This document shows positions 1 to 5,229 of a stretch of 39,412 nucleotides of DNA, piece after piece (position 1 is the stretch's first letter; each line of letters opens with the position of its first letter). The notes beneath the pieces were generated by a model. That model was not told the origin of the DNA and did no database searches. It saw only the letters and a program-made list of their open reading frames with translations. The DNA is from a virus, in IMG/VR virus record IMGVR_UViG_3300046777_001349, positions 1-39,412 of that record. One strand, written 5' to 3'. A program made the translations under genes and the position numbers.

Positions 1-96
1 CGAACGGCAGCCGCAGACTCCGACAATCCAGCGAAAGGATTTCTCATATACCCAGAACAGGTAAAGGAGTTGATGTCAGTATCCATCTACGATTAG
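1..96 (+). CDS. 3' end of possible nuclease gene (second copy of the tail of the gene starting at 38938)
   Basis: The first 31 codons read in frame from base 1 to a TAG at 94-96 and reproduce the C-terminus of the 144-residue protein encoded at 38938-39372. It is a fragment only because the window starts inside the gene; on the circular molecule it is the same gene. It is followed after 8 nt by the lysozyme-like gene at 105. Confidence 0.9.
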   Translation, partial: RTAAADSDNPAKGFLIYPEQVKELMSVSIYD

Positions 97-126
97 GAGA
101 AACAATGTTAAAGATTTTTATAGCAA
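1..126. repeat. Terminal direct repeat, left copy
   Basis: Bases 1-126 are identical to 39277-39402. The match continues to base 136 / 39412 with three mismatches (127, 132 and 133 against 39403, 39408 and 39409). The repeat carries the end of one gene and the start of the next in a continuous reading arrangement, which is what an assembly overlap of a circular or circularly permuted genome gives. A true short terminal repeat of a linear virion genome is the alternative. Confidence 0.95.
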
Positions 127-578
127 CACTTACAGGTTTAGGGGTAGCAGGGGGAACGGTAGTGATGGCACAAGCACCAGCAGAGACGACGACAGGAACA
201 CCATCATCAACCAGCAACTTTCGTTTAGTAAGGGAAGAACCACTACCAATTCCAGCTGACGCTAAAGTTCCACAATGGTGGGCATTGGCACGACAGGTGG
301 GTTGGAAAGAGGACGCTATGCCCATGCTTGATTACCTGATTTTTAGAGAGAGCCGTGGGTATAACCGTTCATTCAACCGTGAAGACCCTAATGGTGGTAG
401 CCGTTGCTTGCTCCAAATTAATGGGAGCTGGACGGGCTGGCTCATTGACAAAGGCATCATCACTAAACCAGCAGACCTATTCAAACCAGTCACTTGTCTG
501 ACCGCAGGACTTGCCATCTACCAGTACGGTGTAGACCGTTACGGTTTTGGGTGGAGTCCGTGGGCTATCAAACCGTAG
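105..578 (+). CDS. Secreted lysozyme-like / transglycosylase-like protein
   Basis: 157 residues. The N-terminus (about 1-23) is a signal peptide or membrane anchor: Lys3, a hydrophobic core, then an AQA cleavage-like site. A Thr/Ser-rich linker of about 20 residues follows. The globular part (about 55-157) looks like a lysozyme-fold peptidoglycan hydrolase: FRESRG places a candidate catalytic Glu at residue 82, followed by GGSRCLLQING and a conserved-looking YGFGWSPWA end. Cys101 and Cys131 could form a disulfide after export. The start is fixed by AGGAGA just upstream. It sits among early/recombination genes, not with the endolysin at 35299, so it may act in entry or in remodelling the host wall. 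The duplicated start at 39381 carries two amino-acid changes in the signal core. Confidence 0.75.
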   Translation: MLKIFIATLTGLGVAGGTVVMAQAPAETTTGTPSSTSNFRLVREEPLPIPADAKVPQWWALARQVGWKEDAMPMLDYLIFRESRGYNRSFNREDPNGGSRCLLQINGSWTGWLIDKGIITKPADLFKPVTCLTAGLAIYQYGVDRYGFGWSPWAIKP

Positions 579-588
579 GCTGACTGTT

Positions 589-747
589 ATGAAGGGCAGG
601 CACACAACCAAATGGGTATGCGACAGATGCACCATGCGTCTCATTACCCATGTCAAAGTTTCCGAACCACCAACCCATGTATGTCTTGGGCGTGATAGGA
701 ATAGCACAACATCAAACATCTATCCAATGAAAGAAGAAAACAAATGA
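589..747 (+). CDS. Small zinc-ribbon-like protein
   Basis: 52 residues if started at the ATG at 589; an in-frame ATG at 547 would overlap the lysozyme-like gene by 32 nt and has no better ribosome site. Cys11-x2-Cys14 followed by His-x-Cys about 15 residues later looks like a single zinc-binding knuckle. The stop codon overlaps the ssb start (ATGA), which suggests translational coupling to ssb. No specific family recognised; a small nucleic-acid-binding or adaptor role is only a guess. Confidence 0.6.
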   Translation: MKGRHTTKWVCDRCTMRLITHVKVSEPPTHVCLGRDRNSTTSNIYPMKEENK

Positions 748-1148
748 ACACCATCACTATTGTGGGCAATGCAGGTAAGCCCATTGAATTGAAATACACC
801 GCATCAGGATTAGCGCAAGGCTCGTTTACTGTTGCTACCACATCAGGTAAAGATGAAAAGAAAGTTACCGTGTGGCACAATGTCACCGTGTTCGGTCAGA
901 TGGCAGAGTACGCCGCATCATCTATTGAAAAAGGTAGCCGCGTAATCGTGTCAGGCAAGCTCGACATTTCATCATATGAGGATAAGAAAACTGGTGAGAA
1001 AAAGTGGACAACAAAAATCTTGGCAGACGAAATCGGTTTGACGGTCAGGTTCAATGCGGTAGTAGCAGACAAGACAGAACAAACCTTGAAGCAGGTATCA
1101 CAGAAGTTTGGTGCTGTTCCTTTCTTGGGTGACGAAGAAGCGTTCTGA
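744..1148 (+). CDS. ssb: Single-stranded DNA-binding protein
   Basis: 134 residues. It has the N-terminal pattern of bacterial/phage SSB OB folds (NTITIVGNAG, then FTVATTSG and a TVWHNVTVFG strand, then KGSRVIVSGKLDISSYE) and an acidic C-terminal tail ending GDEEAF. That tail is the usual protein-interaction tip, slightly diverged from the DDDIPF type. It coats ssDNA during replication and recombination and would work with the exonuclease and annealing protein at 36611-38226, which lie just upstream on the circular map. The start overlaps the stop of the previous gene (ATGA), and the stop overlaps the next start (TGATG). Shorter than chromosomal SSBs (about 170), as is common in phages. Confidence 0.95.
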   Translation: MNTITIVGNAGKPIELKYTASGLAQGSFTVATTSGKDEKKVTVWHNVTVFGQMAEYAASSIEKGSRVIVSGKLDISSYEDKKTGEKKWTTKILADEIGLTVRFNAVVADKTEQTLKQVSQKFGAVPFLGDEEAF

Positions 1149-1396
1149 TGTTCGTTGATTTCGAAGCATGGTTGAAAGCAGGCATGGATAACGGGTGGAT
1201 TTCACCGCCAGTTTGCTACACCCATGACGGTATCCCTATGTCCATCACCGAAGACGCGGAGTTCACTGACGGCTCTGACCCTTGTATCCATATCATAAGA
1301 TGTTACGAGGACAGACAACAGAAGGAACAGATTGAAGCGAACAGTTTTCAAACCGTGTACCGTAACCCATTCAGGTACAATACTGATGAGGGATAA
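1148..1396 (+). CDS. Small conserved actinophage protein of unknown function
   Basis: 82 residues beginning MFVDFEAWL, with WISPPVCYTHDGIPMS and an acidic GSDPC segment. This resembles a short hypothetical family I associate with actinobacteriophages, usually found among early genes. No catalytic motif is evident; two Cys and two His could bind metal but do not form a classical finger. It overlaps ssb by one base (TGATG), so it is co-translated with it. Function unknown. Confidence 0.8.
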   Translation: MFVDFEAWLKAGMDNGWISPPVCYTHDGIPMSITEDAEFTDGSDPCIHIIRCYEDRQQKEQIEANSFQTVYRNPFRYNTDEG

Positions 1397-1484
1397 AGGC
1401 AAACCATCACCGTGTCCTTGCGGCGAGCTACCTGTACCAAATGAGACAGTCTGTGGCAAACCCGAAGAAGACGACGACGACTGA
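1386..1484 (+). CDS. Possible Cys-rich, acidic-tailed mini-protein
   Basis: A 32-codon reading frame starting inside the end of the previous gene. The product contains CPC and another Cys about ten residues later and ends in a run of four Asp. It overlaps the next frame (1441) by 44 nt, more than is usual here, so either this frame or the extreme 5' end of the next may be unreal. There is no clear ribosome binding site. Kept because it fills the gap between two overlapping genes and has a small zinc-knuckle look. Confidence 0.35.
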   Translation: MRDKGKPSPCPCGELPVPNETVCGKPEEDDDD

Positions 1485-1662
1485 ACTTCCCGATGGCTCA
1501 TGCACATACCCTTGCGGTCATGTCGGTGTGTGTGACCATTGCGGAACAATACAAAACGCTGTCACAGTATGGACAGATTTCGAGATAGACGGCTGTGAAT
1601 GTTTATGTCACCTATTGCGACAGCATTACAGCACACTAAAGAAGAAGGGTAAAAAGAAATGA
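1441..1662 (+). CDS. Cys-rich zinc-binding-like small protein
   Basis: 73 residues if started at ATG 1441; GTG 1453 is an alternative. The centre is Cys/His-rich (CTYPCGHVGVCDHCG, then CECLCH), consistent with one or two zinc sites, and the C-terminus is a Lys tail. The stop overlaps the WhiB start (ATGA). No named family recognised. Being coupled to whiB it may be co-expressed with it; a direct partnership is speculation. Confidence 0.6.
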   Translation: MRQSVANPKKTTTTELPDGSCTYPCGHVGVCDHCGTIQNAVTVWTDFEIDGCECLCHLLRQHYSTLKKKGKKK

Positions 1663-1922
1663 CAATGCACCCAGCGTGGTACGACAAAGCTAACTGTAAG
1701 GGTGTTGGTGGGGAAGTGTTCTTCCCTGAACCACAGGTTGGAATTAGTACTAAAGAGTTCTTTGAGGAAGCACAAACTTATTGCAACAAATGCACGGTAC
1801 GGTCAGCTTGCTTAGAGTATGCAATGGCAGCTGAGACACATGACATTCGTAGGTTCGGTATGTTTGGTGGGCTTACTCCACGCCAGCGTGAAGACTTAGC
1901 TAGGAAGCGTGCGGCAAAATGA
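1659..1922 (+). CDS. whiB: WhiB-family [4Fe-4S] transcriptional regulator
   Basis: 87 residues with the four cluster-binding cysteines of the WhiB/Wbl family: Cys13, Cys42, Cys45 and Cys51, in the C-x2-C-x5-C arrangement. The glycine turn appears as GMFGG at 67-71, where the family usually has G-[IV]-W-G-G, so the Trp is replaced by Phe. LTPRQRED and a basic tail complete the DNA-binding end. Wbl proteins bind the primary sigma factor and retune promoters; phage versions are known to interfere with host WhiB2-type functions. It is the last gene of the rightward early block, next to a hairpin facing the leftward cluster. It is strong evidence for an actinobacterial host. Confidence 0.94.
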   Translation: MTMHPAWYDKANCKGVGGEVFFPEPQVGISTKEFFEEAQTYCNKCTVRSACLEYAMAAETHDIRRFGMFGGLTPRQREDLARKRAAK

Positions 1923-1925
1923 AAA

Positions 1926-1968
1926 GCCCCACTACGACACAGAGAAGGGGAAATCTGTGGAGCGGGGC
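1926..1968. terminator. Candidate bidirectional terminator between convergent blocks
   Basis: Two nested inverted repeats lie exactly where the rightward whiB operon meets the leftward cluster: GCCCC (1926-1930) with GGGGC (1964-1968), enclosing CACAGA (1938-1943) with TCTGTG (1954-1959). There is no long T tract on the plus strand, so the position argues for termination more than the sequence does. Confidence 0.45.
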
Positions 1969-1992
1969 AATTCAACTTGTAACTATAACATA

Positions 1993-2277
1993 TTATTTGC
2001 GGTATCGCACCACCTTGTAATCTGAATAGCGGTGGAGCATGGCGTTATCGGCTGTGGCTTCGGCTTGTTTCTTGCAACGAAACTTGTACGCCTTCAGGGG
2101 TTGATGGGTGAAGGTGTGACCGTTGTGTTTGTAACAGCCACGCCAGTACCCGTATTCCCTGCCAGCTACCACCTTGACTACGACATACAGCTTTCGTGGT
2201 GGCTTGTATTGTCCCTGTTTGCGGTAGTTCCGTTGCCAAAGCCATAACCTAACTTTCGACTTCAGCTTGTTGCTCAT
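1993..2277 (-). CDS. Small, strongly basic protein of unknown function
   Basis: 94 residues from the ATG at 2277; an in-frame ATG at 2292 gives 99. I prefer 2277 because GGAACG lies a few bases upstream. The sequence is rich in Lys, Arg, Tyr and Trp (VRLWLWQRNYRKQG, then YWRGCYKHNGHTF and a YKVVRYRK end), suggesting a small nucleic-acid-binding or beta-rich fold. It is the last gene of the leftward cluster and its start overlaps the previous gene by 29 nt. No family recognised. Confidence 0.65.
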   Translation of the reverse strand: MSNKLKSKVRLWLWQRNYRKQGQYKPPRKLYVVVKVVAGREYGYWRGCYKHNGHTFTHQPLKAYKFRCKKQAEATADNAMLHRYSDYKVVRYRK

Positions 2278-2410
2278 AGCGTTCCATGTCATCTATCAGG
2301 ATTGTCCAACCCCAACGCTTTCGCAGTATCTCTACCACTTGTCGTGCTGTTGGTTCGTTCGTGATGTGATGATGCACCCAGTCTTCAAGTATGTCGCTTG
2401 TGGTTCTCAT
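2249..2410 (-). CDS. 53-residue protein of unknown function
   Basis: A short frame that fits tightly between neighbours: its ATG overlaps the stop of the upstream gene (ATGA at 2410-2407) and its end overlaps the downstream gene start. The product is predicted helical, with ILEDWVHHH, TARQVVEILRKRW and an acidic end. WGWTILIDDMERYE may be a short amphipathic element. No family recognised; the stop/start coupling is the main support. Confidence 0.6.
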   Translation of the reverse strand: MRTTSDILEDWVHHHITNEPTARQVVEILRKRWGWTILIDDMERYEQQAEVES

Positions 2411-2664
2411 GCTTGTGCCTGTTCGTTGAGGAAGGCAAGTGCGTTGTGTAATGCTATGGCGCAGTCTTCGACACCGTCTTGGTATTCGCCGTCACCTAGA
2501 TAACCGCTTTCCCATGAGCGTGTGTCTTCGTTCCATAGTGTGCCATCAGGTAGTACTTCGTCTTCTACATCTGTCTCGTGATACCAAAGCTTTTGGTTTG
2601 GGTCATAGCAGATTACAAAGACATGGCTTAGTTCTGTCTTTTGGGTTAGGTCATACACTTTCAT
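2407..2664 (-). CDS. Small acidic protein of unknown function
   Basis: 85 residues from the ATG at 2664, which overlaps the upstream stop (ATGA) and is preceded by AAAGGAGA; this start is much better than the in-frame ATG at 2691. The product begins MKVYDLTQKTELSHVFVI, contains a Trp/Asp/Glu-rich middle (YHETDVEDEV, SWESGYLGDGEY) and ends with a helix. A DNA-mimic or protein-binding role would fit its acidity but is unproven. Confidence 0.65.
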   Translation of the reverse strand: MKVYDLTQKTELSHVFVICYDPNQKLWYHETDVEDEVLPDGTLWNEDTRSWESGYLGDGEYQDGVEDCAIALHNALAFLNEQAQA

Positions 2665-2855
2665 TCTCCTTTGTATCCTTCGGGATACCATTCGTCACCA
2701 CAAGTAGCGCAGGTGTAACCATCTGGGTATCCTGTTTCGTATGATGGGGTTGCTTCAAGCGTTTCCCCTTCTCTTGTTGCTTCGTCTTGGTAATAGTAAT
2801 AACATTCCAAGCAAACCAAAGCACCTTCTTCTAGTGCCATTCCTATTGTTTTCAT
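2661..2855 (-). CDS. Small zinc-ribbon-like protein
   Basis: 64 residues with two CxxC pairs, CLEC near residue 15 and CATC near residue 49, the spacing of a treble-clef or zinc-ribbon fold. A YYYY run and an acidic centre separate them. The start overlaps the upstream stop (ATGA) and the stop overlaps the next start (ATGA). Probably structural zinc; partner and function unknown. Confidence 0.7.
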   Translation of the reverse strand: MKTIGMALEEGALVCLECYYYYQDEATREGETLEATPSYETGYPDGYTCATCGDEWYPEGYKGE

Positions 2856-2971
2856 TTGGTTAGCCCCCAGCTTGGGTGGTTTCGCATTGCTTGCTTGCGC
2901 TTTAGTGTGCGTACCTTGTGGGTGTTGTATCCTGCTACGAAATACAGTACGGCGATTAGTAATGACATCAT
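2852..2971 (-). CDS. 39-residue single-pass membrane mini-protein
   Basis: MMSLLIAVLYFVAGY at the N-terminus is a short transmembrane segment or signal anchor. It is followed by a strongly basic tail (HKVRTLKRKQAMR) that would stay in the cytoplasm by the positive-inside rule. AGGAGA stands upstream of the start, and both ends overlap neighbours as ATGA. Too short for automated callers, but the ribosome site and double coupling support it. Function unknown. Confidence 0.6.
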   Translation of the reverse strand: MMSLLIAVLYFVAGYNTHKVRTLKRKQAMRNHPSWGLTK

Positions 2972-3150
2972 TGTGCTGTCTCCTTTTCTCGCATTACTTG
3001 TTCGATAATCCACTGAGCTTGGTTGAGTTGTTCTAACATTCCAAAGGTTTGCATTGGGCGTAGTTCACCTTGTCGCACACCTTCGCTTAGTAGAAACCTC
3101 AAGTCCTCAAAGCCCCTGATAATTTCTGCTTGTATTGTTTCTTTGGTCAT
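2968..3150 (-). CDS. 60-residue helical protein of unknown function
   Basis: I start this at the ATG at 3150, preceded by AAGGAGAA and overlapping the upstream stop (ATGA); the in-frame ATG at 3207 lacks a ribosome site. The product looks all-helical: TKETIQAEIIRGFEDLRFL, then LEQLNQAQWIIEQVMREK, possibly a two-helix hairpin or dimer. No family recognised. The stop overlaps the next start (ATGA). Confidence 0.65.
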   Translation of the reverse strand: MTKETIQAEIIRGFEDLRFLLSEGVRQGELRPMQTFGMLEQLNQAQWIIEQVMREKETAQ

Positions 3151-3269
3151 TGCTGTTCTCCTTTGTTGTTTGTTGTATCCATTACTACGCAGTAGCAGAC
3201 ATGGCACAGTTGATACTCGTCCATCTCTCCTACCTCTGTTAGTTCTTTGTCACACTCTTTACAGTTCAT
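3147..3269 (-). CDS. 40-residue zinc-ribbon-like mini-protein
   Basis: Begins MNCKECDKEL and later has CHVCYC, giving two CxxC pairs about 18 residues apart, a minimal zinc ribbon. A weak AGGT lies upstream of the ATG. The stop overlaps the next start (ATGA). It is one of at least three CxxC-pair mini-proteins in this cluster. Function unknown. Confidence 0.6.
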   Translation of the reverse strand: MNCKECDKELTEVGEMDEYQLCHVCYCVVMDTTNNKGEQQ

Positions 3270-3279
3270 TGTTGTTTAC

Positions 3280-3747
3280 CTACCAGCTGCTTTGATATGT
3301 AAAGTCATATTCTTTTTCAAGCGTTAGTGCCTGACCGATGATGTCGACTGTTTCTTCAAGGCACTCAAAGTAGTAATCGTCATACTCTGTGCTACCAAAG
3401 AAAAACCCCTCGCTGGTCGGCATATACTCCGATGCAAGAGTGTGGTTGTCAAGTACACGCTGACACAAGTCTCGCAGTTCTTCCAACTGCTCACGGTTCA
3501 CCCTGTATTCACGGCAGTCATCTTGCCCGTCTTGGCAGTTAGTAACAAACCAGTCGTGGACTTGATTAGCTTTACGCCAGTAGCCAACTTTAAACTTGAC
3601 CGATGCTGACGGAAGATAAGCCTTCGTCATTACATCGCTCGCATCGCAGGCTTCAACTACATCATTGAATTGCTGTCTAATTTTCTTGTCTTGCCATTCC
3701 GAATTGGAAAGGTATTTCTCTGCGTATAGATATTGGTCTAATCCCAT
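3280..3747 (-). CDS. Conserved phage protein of unknown function (MGLDQYL family)
   Basis: 155 residues, the largest gene of the leftward cluster. It begins MGLDQYLYAEKYLS and contains VGYWRKANQVHDWFV, GQDDCREYRV and FFFGSTEYDDYYFECLE. This pattern is one I recognise from widespread hypothetical proteins of phages and some bacteria, with no known activity. A good AAGGAGA lies upstream, and the start overlaps the previous stop (TAATG). The conserved Trp/His/Asp could form a ligand or substrate site, but no enzyme motif is clear. Confidence 0.8.
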   Translation of the reverse strand: MGLDQYLYAEKYLSNSEWQDKKIRQQFNDVVEACDASDVMTKAYLPSASVKFKVGYWRKANQVHDWFVTNCQDGQDDCREYRVNREQLEELRDLCQRVLDNHTLASEYMPTSEGFFFGSTEYDDYYFECLEETVDIIGQALTLEKEYDFTYQSSW

Positions 3748-3839
3748 TACTCTTCTTCTCCTTCGTTGTATGTTTCTTTGTTAAATAGATAAGCAAGCAA
3801 ACTCGCTCGCAATTCCTCATAGGTTGTTATATGTGTCAT
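3747..3839 (-). CDS. 30-residue mini-protein, first gene of a leftward unit
   Basis: A short frame from ATG 3839 to a TAA overlapping the next ATG (TAATG). Upstream is GAAGGGAAA, the ribosome-site variant used by other transcription-unit starts here, and the shared promoter-like motif at 3856-3873. The product is ITTYEELRASLLAYLF followed by a Glu-rich tail. It may be a true peptide or mainly a leader that couples translation to the next gene. Confidence 0.5.
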   Translation of the reverse strand: MTHITTYEELRASLLAYLFNKETYNEGEEE

Positions 3840-3855
3840 GATTTCCCTTCGTTTA

Positions 3856-3892
3856 TATGTCTAACAGTAATACAGATATTTGTGATTGTCAA
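3856..3892 (-). promoter_or_regulatory. Candidate early promoter P1 (leftward)
   Basis: On the minus strand TTGACA (3892-3887) precedes GTATTAC (3873-3867), five bases, then GACATA (3861-3856), about 17 bases before the ATG at 3839. The GTATYAC-N5-GAYA block recurs upstream of three other transcription units in this genome. TTGACA is a perfect -35 hexamer and overlaps the stop of the upstream gene. The -10 is not canonical. Confidence 0.55.
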
Positions 3893-4086
3893 GGATAGAA
3901 AGTCAGTTGGCTTTCCTCGTGCCATGTTTCCCCCTCGCCTGCTACGGGTGTCACCTTGTAATCCAGCTTTCCATAGCGTTTCCGTGCATCTAAGATGATG
4001 ACATTGAATTTGAGTAGCCGTGACCCTGCGACATTCAGGTGCGCTACCTTGCCTATGTTCTCTGCTAGTTCTTGTGCTGTTGCCAT
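3889..4086 (-). CDS. 65-residue protein of unknown function
   Basis: MATAQELAENIGKVAHLNV, then SRLLKFNVIILDARKRYGK and KVTPVAGEGETW: a mixed alpha/beta small domain, perhaps a short beta barrel. The start overlaps the upstream stop (TAATG), with AGAGGCAACTA before it. The stop lies inside the -35 of candidate promoter P1. No family recognised. Confidence 0.65.
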   Translation of the reverse strand: MATAQELAENIGKVAHLNVAGSRLLKFNVIILDARKRYGKLDYKVTPVAGEGETWHEESQLTFYP

Positions 4087-4223
4087 TAGTTGCCTCTGTT
4101 CTTTCGGTATTTGTCGTATTCCTGTTGGTACTGCTTCCAGTTTTCATTGTGGTTTTCTTTTATCCACAGTAAAAAGTTTTCTAGGTCTCGTAGTTCTTTG
4201 ATGAGTTCGTTCTTGGTTGTCAT
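4086..4223 (-). CDS. 45-residue helical mini-protein
   Basis: MTTKNELIKELRDLENFLLW followed by a Lys/Asn/Gln/Tyr-rich stretch: one long amphipathic, probably coiled-coil helix. It is coupled at both ends, ATGA with the upstream gene and TAATG with the downstream gene. AGGGGCAACAA serves as a weak ribosome site. Function unknown; not called by length-filtered gene finders. Confidence 0.55.
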   Translation of the reverse strand: MTTKNELIKELRDLENFLLWIKENHNENWKQYQQEYDKYRKNRGN

Positions 4224-4336
4224 TTGTTGCCCCTGTTCTTTTGTTTGTTGGTTAGTTGGTTTGCGATTGCCCCGATTATGAAGGGCGATACCATGATGAG
4301 AGCGCCTAGCCCTGTGTAGAGAAAGTCGGTTATCAT
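4220..4336 (-). CDS. 38-residue membrane mini-protein
   Basis: After MITDFLY it has a hydrophobic stretch of about 20 residues (GLGALIMVSPFIIGAIA) and then a polar, basic tail (NQLTNKQKNRGNK). This is a typical single transmembrane helix with cytoplasmic C-terminus. The ATG overlaps the upstream stop (ATGA) with AGGTGA before it, and the stop overlaps the next start (ATGA). Function unknown; membrane-acting early phage peptides often modulate the host envelope, but nothing specific is shown. Confidence 0.55.
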   Translation of the reverse strand: MITDFLYTGLGALIMVSPFIIGAIANQLTNKQKNRGNK

Positions 4337-4617
4337 GCCGTCACCTCGCCTGCATACACTGCTACCGCCCCATCTGTAATTGTTGAAGTTATCCAGTGTC
4401 CGCCCCAGTTTGCTTTAGTGACATATTGGCGCACTGCTTCGGCGTAGTTCTCGCTTGGGTCTAGTGCGTAATTCCATGACACCATGATTTTTTGCGGGTC
4501 TTTGCCGTGTGTGTTGCTTTCGTAGCGTGAGACCGTAATCCTTCCGCTGTTGCCTAGATACTTACACCTAAGCGTAACCCTGTGGCTTTCGGTCACATAG
4601 TTGGTTTTTGTTGTCAT
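4333..4617 (-). CDS. 94-residue protein of unknown function, first gene of a leftward unit
   Basis: Alternating polar/hydrophobic segments suggest a beta-rich domain (HRVTLRCKYLG, GRITVSRYES, QKIMVSWNYAL), followed by a helix (NYAEAVRQYV) and a C-terminal strand. The ATG at 4617 follows GAAGGGAAAAGCAA and the shared promoter-like motif at 4637-4654. The stop overlaps the next start (ATGA). No family recognised. Confidence 0.7.
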   Translation of the reverse strand: MTTKTNYVTESHRVTLRCKYLGNSGRITVSRYESNTHGKDPQKIMVSWNYALDPSENYAEAVRQYVTKANWGGHWITSTITDGAVAVYAGEVTA

Positions 4618-4636
4618 TTGCTTTTCCCTTCGTAGT

Positions 4637-4670
4637 TGTGTCTTACTGTAATACAGCCTAGTGGCTGTAT
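4637..4670 (-). promoter_or_regulatory. Candidate early promoter P2 with overlapping palindrome
   Basis: On the minus strand GTATTAC (4654-4648), five bases, then GACACA (4642-4637) matches the shared GTATYAC-N5-GAYA block. An 8-bp perfect inverted repeat, ATACAGCC (4651-4658) with GGCTGTAT (4663-4670) and a 4-nt spacer, overlaps it and could be an operator or RNA hairpin. The leader runs AACTACGAAGGGAAAAGC to the ATG at 4617. A TTGACT lies further upstream. Confidence 0.5.
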
Positions 4671-4673
4671 CGC

Positions 4674-4718
4674 CCTCTAGTCAAGTCATGAACCTGCGCC
4701 GCCTACACGGTCTAGAGG
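4674..4718. repeat. Inverted repeat CCTCTAG / CTAGAGG
   Basis: CCTCTAG (4674-4680) and CTAGAGG (4712-4718) form a perfect 7-bp inverted repeat with a 31-nt spacer, in the gap between the unit ending at 4726 and promoter P2. It may help end leftward transcription from the upstream unit or be a protein-binding site. No T tract is evident. Confidence 0.35.
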
Positions 4719-4725
4719 TAGCTCC

Positions 4726-4932
4726 CTAAAATGTGAGAGTTGCGCAACCTTCGCAGGCGATAGGCTCGCTGGCGTAGCGTGGTGTCCATGACCAGCGAAT
4801 ACCAGTGTCCTCGGCTTCGGCAAGTCTTGCATCTACATTAGTCCCGTATTTCGGGTGAGTTTCCCATCGCAAGTCTGCGCAGTTGTCGCAGAGTATGCCC
4901 TCGTGGTCAGTGTTCGCTTGGTAGTACGCCAT
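4726..4932 (-). CDS. Small zinc-ribbon-like protein
   Basis: 68 residues with CDNC near residue 15 and CEGC near residue 60, two CxxC pairs flanking a Trp/Arg-rich middle (RWETHPKYG, RWSWTPRYAS). This is consistent with one zinc site holding the two ends together. The start overlaps the upstream stop by one base (TAATG). AGGCAACTA before the ATG is the same string as before the gene at 4086. Function unknown. Confidence 0.7.
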   Translation of the reverse strand: MAYYQANTDHEGILCDNCADLRWETHPKYGTNVDARLAEAEDTGIRWSWTPRYASEPIACEGCATLTF

Positions 4933-5135
4933 TAGTTGCCTGCCTTTCGTGCTTGCTTATGTGCGATATTTGCGTTATCTATTGCTTGCTTGATTGCTTC
5001 GCCGACAATTCGGCTGTAGTTGTCCTCGGCTTTGTTTAGTTGGCGCTTCGCCTTGTCTCGCTTTTCGCAGGCTTTGTTGTACCTGTAATTGCGATACGCC
5101 AATTTGTAGGCGACTGGCTTGAATTTGGCTTCCAT
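4932..5135 (-). CDS. 67-residue basic coiled-coil-like protein
   Basis: The sequence is predicted to be nearly all helix and rich in Lys, Arg, Asn and Ala (YNKACEKRDKAKRQLNKAED, then IVGEAIKQAIDNANIAHKQ), with heptad-like hydrophobic spacing. The ATG follows ACGGGGAAAGC, part of a leader resembling those at 4617 and 36611 (AACTAC then GGGGAAA). A folded-RNA-like element lies about 45 nt upstream. A second overlapping frame (start 5205) is judged a shadow. Function unknown. Confidence 0.65.
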   Translation of the reverse strand: MEAKFKPVAYKLAYRNYRYNKACEKRDKAKRQLNKAEDNYSRIVGEAIKQAIDNANIAHKQARKAGN

Positions 5136-5181
5136 GCTTTCCCCGTTCTGTAGTTGGTTTGTGTGTCGGCTTTCGCCTTGT

Positions 5182-5221
5182 CCCTAGTCCGAATCGAATC
5201 GGCACGGCTAAACCGCTAGGG
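5182..5221 (-). other. Compact three-way-junction RNA-like element
   Basis: Three nested/adjacent perfect inverted repeats fall in 40 nt: closing stem CCCTAG (5182-5187) with CTAGGG (5216-5221), enclosing hairpin CCGA/TCGG (5189-5202) and hairpin CGG/CCG (5205-5215). The first inner hairpin loop reads TTCGAT on the minus strand, like a tRNA T loop. It sits in the leader between the genes at 5230 and 5135. It may be a processing site, attenuator or tRNA mimic. Strand assignment is inferred from flanking genes. Confidence 0.45.
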
Positions 5222-5229
5222 GGAACTTG

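Noticed and set aside
3836-4147. 103-codon minus-strand frame
   Set aside because: It overlaps the well-coupled genes at 3889 and 4086 and the P1 promoter; its protein is a Thr/Arg/Asn-rich shadow.
4975-5205. 76-codon minus-strand frame overlapping the gene at 4932-5135
   Set aside because: It shadows a better frame that has GGGGAAA before its ATG and couples to the next gene.
5182-5221. A normal tRNA gene at the TTCGAT loop
   Set aside because: The T stem cannot form with correct 5+7+5 spacing and there is no room for an anticodon arm; described as a structured element instead.
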